Below, piece after piece: positions 1 through 5,961 of a DNA stretch of 9,156 bases. This DNA comes from Palsa-661 sp035535015 (GTDB lineage: Bacteria; Actinomycetota; Acidimicrobiia; Acidimicrobiales; UBA8190), in the NCBI GenBank assembly GCA_035535015.1, contig DATLQU010000051.1:1-9156 (forward strand), in the 5' to 3' direction. The stretch's first letter is position 1; every line of letters starts with the position of its first letter. Both the position numbers and the translations under genes were made by a program. The notes beneath the pieces were generated by a model, which was not told the DNA's origin, searched no databases, and saw nothing but the letters and a program-made list of their open reading frames with translations.

Positions 1-1482
1 GGCCGCCCGAAGCACTTCTACTCGATCTACGAAAAGATGACCGGGCGCGGCCGCGAGTTCGACCAGATCTTCGACCTGGTGGGGGTGCGCGTCATCGTCG
101 AGTCCGAGCGGGACTGCTACGCGGCCCTCGGCGCCATCCACTCGCTCTGGAAGCCGGTGCCCGGGCGCTTCAAGGACTACATCGCGATGCCGAAGTTCAA
201 CCTCTACCAGTCGCTGCACACCACGGTGATCGGCCTCGAGGGCAAGCCCATCGAGGTGCAGATCCGCACCCAGGAGATGCACCGGCGCGCCGAATACGGC
301 ATCGCCGCCCACTGGGGCTACAAGGAGCAGGCCAAGGACGGGGGGGCCTCGACCACGGCCGAGATGGCCTGGCTGCAGAGGATCGTCGACTGGCAGCAGG
401 AGACCATCGATCCGCTCGAGTTCCTGGAGACGCTGAAGCTCGACCTCGAGCAGGACGAGGTCTACGTCTTCACCCCGAAGGGTCGGGTCATCGCCCTGGC
501 CGCCGGCTCCACGCCCATCGACTTCGCCTACGCCATCCACACCGAGGTCGGGCACCGCTGCATCGGGGCTAAGGTGAACGGCCGGCTGGTACCGCTCGAC
601 ACCAAGTTGCAGTCGGCCGACACGGCCGAGATCATCACCTCCAAGGTGCCGTCGGCCGGTCCGTCGCGCGACTGGCTGCAGATCGTGGTGTCGCCCCGGG
701 CGCGCAACAAGATCCGGCAGTGGTTCAGCCGGGAGCGGCGCGAGGACGCCATGGACACCGGGCGCGAGGAGCTGGTGAAGGCGCTTCGCCGCGAGGGTCT
801 GCCCGTGCAGAAGCTGGCCGCCTCCAACGCCCTCGAGCGGCTGGCCTCGGCCATGAACTACTCCGACCTCGACGCCCTGCACGCCGCCATCGGTGACGGC
901 CACGTGTCGGCGCGTTCGGTGGCCCAGCGGCTGACCCGTGATCTGCGCGGCGGCGACCAGGAGGAGCAGCTGCCCACCACGGTGGGCCCCGGTCTCGGGA
1001 CCCGGAGCCGGCGCGGCACACCGGTCGGCGTCTACGTGGAAGGCCTCGACGATGTGATGGTGCGGCTGTCGCGGTGTTGCACGCCGGTGCCCGGGGACCA
1101 GATCGTGGGCTTCGTCACCCGGGGCCGGGGCGTGAGCGTGCACCGGGCCGACTGCGCCAACGCCAGCGCCCTGGCCGCCGGTGAGCAGGAACGGCTGATC
1201 GAGGTGGAGTGGGACCGCGAGGGCTCCACCGTCTTCGTGGCCTCCATCGAGGTCCTGGCCTTCGACCGGTCGCGGCTGCTGTCGGACGTGACCCGGGTGG
1301 TGTCCGAGCACCACCTGAACATCGTGGCCTCGTCGAGCCAGACCGCCCCCGACCGGGTGAGCCGGATGCGGTTCGACGTGGAGCTGGCCGACCCCGGTCA
1401 TCTCGACTCGTTGCTGAGCTCGCTCAAGCATCTCGACGGTGTCTTCGACGCCTTCCGCACCTTGCCCGGCCGAAAGGGCTGA
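1..1482 (+). CDS. relA: RelA/SpoT-family (p)ppGpp synthetase/hydrolase (Rel), 5'-truncated by window edge
   Basis: The frame is open from base 1 and ends at TGA 1480-1482, giving 493 residues of the C-terminal part of a long RSH enzyme, which makes (and usually degrades) the alarmone (p)ppGpp during amino-acid starvation. Numbering from base 1, the window opens in the synthetase domain with GRPKHFYSIYEKM (1-13). D25 in IFDLVGVRV and E85 in IEVQIRT fit the two metal-binding acids, and YQSLHTT (69-75) is the conserved nucleotide-binding loop. R56-F57-K58-D59 is the RxKD motif associated with bifunctional Rel rather than the ExDD of RelA-only enzymes. A TGS domain follows from about 152 (DEVYVFTPKG) to 212, then a helical region, then the Cys-rich zinc-finger-like domain with C359-C360, H381 and C385, and an ACT domain from about 401 to the end. 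The regulatory half is intact. The N-terminal HD hydrolase is outside the window, so hydrolase activity cannot be judged directly. hisS begins 7 nt downstream. Confidence 0.96.
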   Translation, partial: GRPKHFYSIYEKMTGRGREFDQIFDLVGVRVIVESERDCYAALGAIHSLWKPVPGRFKDYIAMPKFNLYQSLHTTVIGLEGKPIEVQIRTQEMHRRAEYGIAAHWGYKEQAKDGGASTTAEMAWLQRIVDWQQETIDPLEFLETLKLDLEQDEVYVFTPKGRVIALAAGSTPIDFAYAIHTEVGHRCIGAKVNGRLVPLDTKLQSADTAEIITSKVPSAGPSRDWLQIVVSPRARNKIRQWFSRERREDAMDTGREELVKALRREGLPVQKLAASNALERLASAMNYSDLDALHAAIGDGHVSARSVAQRLTRDLRGGDQEEQLPTTVGPGLGTRSRRGTPVGVYVEGLDDVMVRLSRCCTPVPGDQIVGFVTRGRGVSVHRADCANASALAAGEQERLIEVEWDREGSTVFVASIEVLAFDRSRLLSDVTRVVSEHHLNIVASSSQTAPDRVSRMRFDVELADPGHLDSLLSSLKHLDGVFDAFRTLPGRKG

Positions 1483-1489
1483 ACCGCCG

Positions 1490-2839
1490 GTGGCGAACGA
1501 GACGACCGGGACGGCGGCGCTACGCGCCCCCTCGGGGACCCACGACGTGCTGTGGCCGGAGTCGAGCCGTTGGGAGGCGCTGCTGGGCCTCTTCGCCGGC
1601 CGGGCCCGGCGGGCCGGGTTCGGCTTGACGCTGACACCGATGTTCGAGGACGCCCGGCTGTTTCACCGGGGGATCGGTGACGACAGCGACGTGGTGAACA
1701 AGGAGATGTACGAGTTCACCGACCGCGGCGGGCGGGCCGTGGCCCTGCGACCGGAGGGGACGGCGTCGGTGGTGCGGGCCTTCGTCCAGCACCACCCGCC
1801 CACGCCGTGGAAGGCGTGGTACGCCACGCCGGCCTTCCGCTACGAACGGCCCCAGGCCGGCCGCTACCGGCAGCACCACCAATTGGGGGTCGAGGTGCTC
1901 GGCACCGAGGACCCCGACCTCGATGTGGAGGTGGTGGCCCTGGCCGCCGGCTTCTACCGCGACCTGGGTCTCGAGCGGATCGAGTTGGCCGTGAATTCCA
2001 TGGGCTGCGCCGAGGACCGGCCCCGCTACGTGGCCGCCCTGCGGGATTTCTTGGCCGAGCACATCGCCGAGCTGTGCGACGAGCACCGGGAGCGGCTGGC
2101 CGGCGGGACCCTGGTCAATGCGCTGCGGGTCCTCGACTGCAAGAGGCCGCCGTGCCGGGCCGCCACCGAAGGGGCGCCGCGGTTGGTGGACTTCTTGGAC
2201 GACGCCTGCGCCGGCCATTTCGCCCGGGTGCTGGCCGGGCTCGAGGCGCTCGGTATCGCCCACCGGCTCGAGCCGCGGTTGGTGCGCGGTCTCGACTACT
2301 ACACGCGCACGACGTTCGAGTTCGCCGGCCTGGCCCTCGACTCGGCCCAGAACGCCGTGGGCGGGGGCGGCCGCTACGACGGGCTGGCCGAGGCCATCGG
2401 CGGTCCGGCCACGTCGGGCATCGGGTTCGGCATCGGTGTCGAGCGGCTGCTGCTGGCCTGCGACGCCGAAGGCTGCTTCGCCGTCTCGCCCGCTGCGGCC
2501 GACGCCTTCGTGATCGACCTGACCGACGGGAGCGAGGCCCGGGACCTGGTGGACGAGCTCCGCCGGGCCGGGCTCGTGGCCCTGCGCGCCTACGATGGCC
2601 GTTCGCCCAAGTCCCAGATGAAACAGGCTGACAAGTCGGGGGCCCGGTTCGCCGTGATCATCGGCGACGAGGAGGTCTCCGGCGGGGTCGTCACCCTGCG
2701 GCCGCTGCGCGACGACGGTGAGCAGCAGACGGTGCCGCGGCCCGACATCGTGGCCCGGTTGACGCAGCTGTCCGAGCAGGCCGACCAATCAGAGCAGGCA
2801 GGGCAACCCGGGCCAAGCCGGCGGTCCGACGAAGGATGA
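1490..2839 (+). CDS. hisS: Histidyl-tRNA synthetase (HisRS, class II)
   Basis: This 449-residue enzyme charges tRNA-His with histidine using ATP, in the cytoplasm. I place the start at GTG 1490, 7 nt after the rel stop: GAAAGGG at 1472-1478 is a plausible ribosome-binding site, and the product then reaches the conserved SGTHDVL (15-21) after a short leader. A GTG at 1439 would add 17 unlikely residues inside rel. Class II motifs are all present: RPEGT (87-91), motif 2 FRYERPQAGRYRQHHQ (116-131), the HisRS-specific LVRGLDYYTRTTFEF (264-278) with catalytic Arg266, GGGGRYDGL (291-299) and motif 3 GFGIGVERL (312-320). The histidine-specific motifs argue against the non-catalytic paralogue HisZ. 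The anticodon-binding domain spans about 335-425, with KSQMKQADKSGARFAVIIG inside it. The last 25 or so residues are a polar Gln/Glu/Ser-rich tail with no evident fold, making the protein slightly longer than E. coli HisRS (424 aa). aspS follows after 4 nt, so cotranscription is likely. Confidence 0.97.
   Translation: MANETTGTAALRAPSGTHDVLWPESSRWEALLGLFAGRARRAGFGLTLTPMFEDARLFHRGIGDDSDVVNKEMYEFTDRGGRAVALRPEGTASVVRAFVQHHPPTPWKAWYATPAFRYERPQAGRYRQHHQLGVEVLGTEDPDLDVEVVALAAGFYRDLGLERIELAVNSMGCAEDRPRYVAALRDFLAEHIAELCDEHRERLAGGTLVNALRVLDCKRPPCRAATEGAPRLVDFLDDACAGHFARVLAGLEALGIAHRLEPRLVRGLDYYTRTTFEFAGLALDSAQNAVGGGGRYDGLAEAIGGPATSGIGFGIGVERLLLACDAEGCFAVSPAAADAFVIDLTDGSEARDLVDELRRAGLVALRAYDGRSPKSQMKQADKSGARFAVIIGDEEVSGGVVTLRPLRDDGEQQTVPRPDIVARLTQLSEQADQSEQAGQPGPSRRSDEG
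2831..2836 (+). promoter_or_regulatory. Ribosome-binding site of aspS (GAAGGA)
   Basis: GAAGGA lies 7 nt before GTG 2844 and overlaps the last codons of hisS. It decides the aspS start in favour of the GTG over the in-frame ATG at 2859, which has no purine-rich site at a suitable distance, although that ATG aligns better with the E. coli AspRS N terminus (MRTEYCGQL). Confidence 0.7.
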
Positions 2840-2843
2840 TGAC

Positions 2844-4583
2844 GTGACGGCGACGAACATGCGCACCGACATGTGTGGCGAGCTGAGGTCCGGTGACGCC
2901 GGGCGGCGGGTCCGGCTGTGCGGGTGGGTGTCGCGGCGCCGTGACCACGGTGAGCATCTCGCCTTCGTGGATCTGCGCGACCACACCGGGATCGTGCAGT
3001 GCGTGGTGGACGGGAGCGTCGAGGTGCGCAGCGAGTGGGTGCTGGCCGTCGAGGGAACGGTGCGGGCCCGGCCCGTCGGGACGGTGAACGCCGAGATCTC
3101 CACCGGGGAGATCGAGGTGGTCGAGTGCACGGTCGAGGTGCTGGCCGCCGCCGAGGCGCCGCCGTTCCCGGTGGACGACCGGGCCGAGACCGACGAGTCG
3201 GTGCGGTTGCGCTACCGGTACGTGGACATCCGGCGGCCGCGGATGCAGCGGAACCTGCGGCTGCGGGCCCGGGTGGTGGCCGCCTTGCGTGCCGCCATGG
3301 TGCGCCAGGACTTCCTCGAGGTGGAGACGCCGATGTTGTGGACGCCCACCCCCGAAGGGGCGCGCGAATTCGCCGTACCCTCGCGTCTGCACCACGGGTC
3401 CTTCTACGTGCTGCCCCAGAGCCCACAGATCGCCAAGCAGCTGCTGATGGTGGCCGGGGCCGACCGGTACTTCCAGGTGGCGCGGTGCATGCGCGACGAG
3501 GACCTGCGCGCCGACCGGCAGTTCGAGTTCACCCAGCTCGACATGGAGGCGTCCTTCGTGACTCAGCAGGACGTGCAGGCGGCCATGACCGAAGCGGTGG
3601 CCGATGCCACCGAGGCGGCGGTGGGCGAGGCCCCGGGCGCGGCCGAGAGCATCACGTGGCAGAAGGCCATGGACCGTTTCGGCTCCGACAAGCCCGACCT
3701 GCGCTTCGCCATGGAGCTGGTCGACCTGAGCGCGGTGTTCGCCGGGACCGAGGTGCGGGCCTTCGCCGCGCCCTGCGTGAAGGCGGTGGTGGTGCCCGGC
3801 GGCGGCTCTCTCGGGCGGAACACGCTCGACGGCCTGGTCGACCGGGCCAAAGAGCTCGGGGCCAAGGGGCTGGCCTGGTTCAAGGTGAGCTCCACCGAGC
3901 CGGCTGCCCTCGACTCGCCGCTGGACAAGTTCTTCGGTGACGCCGAACGGACCGGGCTGCTCGGGGCCACCGGGGCCGGGGTGGGCGACCTGGTGCTGGT
4001 GGTGGCCGACGAGTGGCGGCTGGTGTGCAACGTGCTCGGGGCGCTGCGGTTGGATCTCGGCCGGCCGGAGATAACCGAAGGCGGGAGGCGCTTCTGCTGG
4101 GTGACCGACTTCCCGCTGTTCGACGGGACCGACGAGGCCGGCCGGCCCCAGGCCGCGCACCACCCGTTCACGATGCCGCATCCCGAAGACCTCGAGCTGC
4201 TGGCCAGCGACCCGCTGAAGGTGCGGTCCCAGGCCTACGACCTGGTGCTGAACGGCTGGGAGCTCGGGTCGGGTTCCATCCGTATCCACCGGGAGGACAT
4301 CCAGCGACAGGTGTTCGACGCCCTCGGGATCACGAGCGAAGAGGCGGAGACCCGCTTCGGGTTCTTGCTGGGGGCGTTCCGGTACGGCGCCCCCCCGCAC
4401 GGGGGCTTCGGCATGGGGATCGACCGGCTGGTGGCCCTGCTGGCCGGGGAGGCGAACATCCGGGAGGTGATCGCCTTTCCGAAGACGCAGTCGGGGACCG
4501 ATCCGATGACAGGGGCGCCCAAACCGGTGGCCGAGACGGTGCTGCGCGACCTCGGTCTGAGGATGACGCCGCCCAAGGGCTGA
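2844..4583 (+). CDS. aspS: Aspartyl-tRNA synthetase, bacterial type, predicted non-discriminating (Asp/Asn)
   Basis: This 579-residue cytoplasmic class II synthetase attaches aspartate to tRNA-Asp. The N-terminal OB-fold anticodon-binding domain (about 6-110) contains CGWVSRRRDHGEHLAFVDLRD (residues 26-46). Motif 1 is around FLEVETPMLWTPTPEGAREF (157-176), followed by the flipping-loop region QSPQIAKQLLM (192-202) and motif 2, ARCMRDEDLRADRQFEFTQLD (213-233). The bacterial GAD insertion domain lies about 288-415. Motif 3 GFGMGIDRL (521-529) is followed by the C-terminal FPKTQSGTDPMTGAP (545-559). Length and domain order match bacterial AspRS (about 590 aa), not the shorter archaeal/eukaryotic form. 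His35 occupies the position of E. coli Leu30 and P. aeruginosa His31; His there marks non-discriminating enzymes that also make Asp-tRNA-Asn, as in mycobacteria. The usual RQPEF of motif 2 reads RQFEF here. The start is GTG 2844, backed by GAAGGA; ATG 2859 is the alternative. The gene sits 4 nt after hisS and 40 nt before rarA. Confidence 0.97.
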   Translation: MTATNMRTDMCGELRSGDAGRRVRLCGWVSRRRDHGEHLAFVDLRDHTGIVQCVVDGSVEVRSEWVLAVEGTVRARPVGTVNAEISTGEIEVVECTVEVLAAAEAPPFPVDDRAETDESVRLRYRYVDIRRPRMQRNLRLRARVVAALRAAMVRQDFLEVETPMLWTPTPEGAREFAVPSRLHHGSFYVLPQSPQIAKQLLMVAGADRYFQVARCMRDEDLRADRQFEFTQLDMEASFVTQQDVQAAMTEAVADATEAAVGEAPGAAESITWQKAMDRFGSDKPDLRFAMELVDLSAVFAGTEVRAFAAPCVKAVVVPGGGSLGRNTLDGLVDRAKELGAKGLAWFKVSSTEPAALDSPLDKFFGDAERTGLLGATGAGVGDLVLVVADEWRLVCNVLGALRLDLGRPEITEGGRRFCWVTDFPLFDGTDEAGRPQAAHHPFTMPHPEDLELLASDPLKVRSQAYDLVLNGWELGSGSIRIHREDIQRQVFDALGITSEEAETRFGFLLGAFRYGAPPHGGFGMGIDRLVALLAGEANIREVIAFPKTQSGTDPMTGAPKPVAETVLRDLGLRMTPPKG

Positions 4584-4613
4584 GACGGTTCCAGCCGGGA
4601 CCGGTGAGGAGAC

Positions 4614-4618
4614 GGAGG
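4614..4618 (+). promoter_or_regulatory. Ribosome-binding site of rarA (GGAGG)
   Basis: GGAGG lies 5 nt before ATG 4624, with a second purine-rich run, GAGGAG, at 4606-4611. The 40-nt aspS-rarA gap holds this and nothing else I can recognise: there is no stem-loop followed by T residues and no clear promoter, so rarA is probably cotranscribed with aspS. Confidence 0.65.
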
Positions 4619-4623
4619 CGGCC

Positions 4624-5961
4624 ATGGCCGAACGGGCGGGAGCGTCGAGGGCCCGGGGAGAAGGACCCGATCTGTTCGCCTCGGCCGCCTCCGACCGGTT
4701 GGCGGCCCGTGGGCCCCTGGCCGCCCGGATGCGGCCCCGGACGCTCGACGACGTGGTCGGGCAACGTCAGCTGGTGGGCGCCGGTGCCCCGTTGCGGGCC
4801 CTGGTGGAGAAGGACCGGCTGACGTCGGCCATCTTGTGGGGACCGCCGGGGACGGGGAAGACGACCCTGGCGTCGGTGATCGCCACGGTGACGGCCAAGG
4901 CCTTCGTGCCGCTGTCGGCCGTGAACGCCGGGGTGGCCGACGTGCGGCGGGCCATCGAGGAGGCCCGGCAACGGCTGGGCGAACAGGGGCAGGGGACGAT
5001 CCTGTTCATCGACGAGGTGCACCGGTTCAACAAGTCACAGCAGGACGCCCTGCTCCCCTCGGTGGAGGACGGATTGGTGGTGCTGATCGGGGCCACCACC
5101 GAGAACCCCTTCTTTTCGGTGAACTCGCCTCTGCTCAGCCGGTCGACCTTGTGGCGGCTGGAGGCCCTGGACGACGACGACATCGCCACCGTGGTGCGGC
5201 GGGCCCTCGAGAACGAGGGGGCGGGCGCCAGCGACGAGGCCGTCGATGCCCTGGTCTCGGTGGCCGACGGCGATGCCCGGGCCGCACTGGGGACGCTCGA
5301 GGTGGCGCTGGCCCTGGCCGGCGAGGCCACGGTGACGGTGCAGGAGGTGGGTCGGGCCCGGGCCGGGCGGCTTCTGCATCAGGGGGCCGATTCCCACTAC
5401 GACCAGACGAGTGCGTTGATCAAGGCCATCCGGGGGTCCGATCCCGACGGCGGGCTCTACTGGTTGGCCCGGATGCTCGACGGCGGCGAGGACGCCCGGT
5501 TCATCGCCCGGCGTCTGGTCATCCTGGCCTCGGAGGACATCGGACTGGCCGATCCGCTGGCGTTGGTGGTGGCCGACGCCGCCGCCCGGGCCGTCGAGTT
5601 CGTGGGCCTTCCCGAGGCCCAGCTCAACCTGGCCCAGGCCGTGATCCACCTGGCCGCCGCCCCCAAGTCGAACCGGGTGACGGTGGCCCTCGGACGGGCC
5701 CAGGAAGACGTGAGGACGGGCCCGCGGGGCGAGGTGCCGGCTCACCTGCGCGACGCCCATTACCCCGGCGCCCAGGCACTGGGACACGGAAAAGGGTACC
5801 GATATCCCCACGATGACCCCCGGGGATGGGTGGCCCAGGACTACCGTCCAGCCGAGGTGTCTGACCACGTGTACTACGAACCCAGCGGGCATGGTGCCGA
5901 GAAGGCGGTGGGGCAACGTCTGCGGGCCCGGCGCGACGGTGCGGAGACGAACAGCTCGTGA
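4624..5961 (+). CDS. rarA: RarA/MgsA family AAA+ ATPase (replication-associated recombination protein A)
   Basis: This 445-residue protein has the expected length and architecture of RarA, a tetrameric ATPase related to clamp loaders (homologue of eukaryotic Mgs1/WRNIP1) that acts at stalled replication forks. After a leader of about 30 residues comes PLAARMRPRTLDDVVGQ (31-47), typical of the family. The AAA+ core has Walker A GPPGTGKT (73-80), Walker B ILFIDEVHRF (126-135), sensor 1 in GATTENPFF (156-164) and a candidate arginine finger, R173, in SPLLSRS. The C-terminal tetramerisation part carries SALIKAIRGSDPDGGLYWL (263-281), ASEDIGLADP (302-311) and GYRYPHDDPRGWVAQDY (391-407). Clamp-loader subunits and RuvB lack this C-terminal region, so they are unlikely alternatives. 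The start ATG 4624 has GGAGG 5 nt upstream. The stop TGA 5959-5961 overlaps the GTG start of the next gene by 4 nt, predicting translational coupling. No key residue appears to be missing. Confidence 0.95.
   Translation: MAERAGASRARGEGPDLFASAASDRLAARGPLAARMRPRTLDDVVGQRQLVGAGAPLRALVEKDRLTSAILWGPPGTGKTTLASVIATVTAKAFVPLSAVNAGVADVRRAIEEARQRLGEQGQGTILFIDEVHRFNKSQQDALLPSVEDGLVVLIGATTENPFFSVNSPLLSRSTLWRLEALDDDDIATVVRRALENEGAGASDEAVDALVSVADGDARAALGTLEVALALAGEATVTVQEVGRARAGRLLHQGADSHYDQTSALIKAIRGSDPDGGLYWLARMLDGGEDARFIARRLVILASEDIGLADPLALVVADAAARAVEFVGLPEAQLNLAQAVIHLAAAPKSNRVTVALGRAQEDVRTGPRGEVPAHLRDAHYPGAQALGHGKGYRYPHDDPRGWVAQDYRPAEVSDHVYYEPSGHGAEKAVGQRLRARRDGAETNSS

Noticed and set aside
1439..1489. 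Upstream GTG at 1439 as the hisS start
   Set aside because: It would overlap rel by 44 nt and add 17 non-conserved residues; GTG 1490 has a purine-rich site and brings the conserved SGTHDVL region to the expected distance.
1807..2631. 274-codon + frame inside hisS, and similar + frames inside aspS (2999-3940) and rarA (4836-5816)
   Set aside because: These are +1/+2 frame shadows rich in R, G, A and P with no domain, fully inside well-supported genes.
1520..2788. 422-codon open frame on the - strand opposite hisS
   Set aside because: Same antisense artefact of high third-position GC; hisS carries all class II motifs in the + frame.
4584..4623. Possible promoter or terminator in the 40-nt aspS-rarA gap
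   Set aside because: Only Shine-Dalgarno-like purine runs are visible; no TANNNT at a suitable place and no stem-loop with a T run.
2691..4625. 644-codon open frame on the - strand opposite aspS
   Set aside because: It mirrors aspS in the antisense frame, is low-complexity (H, G, P, R rich) and shows no family motif; aspS itself is unambiguous.
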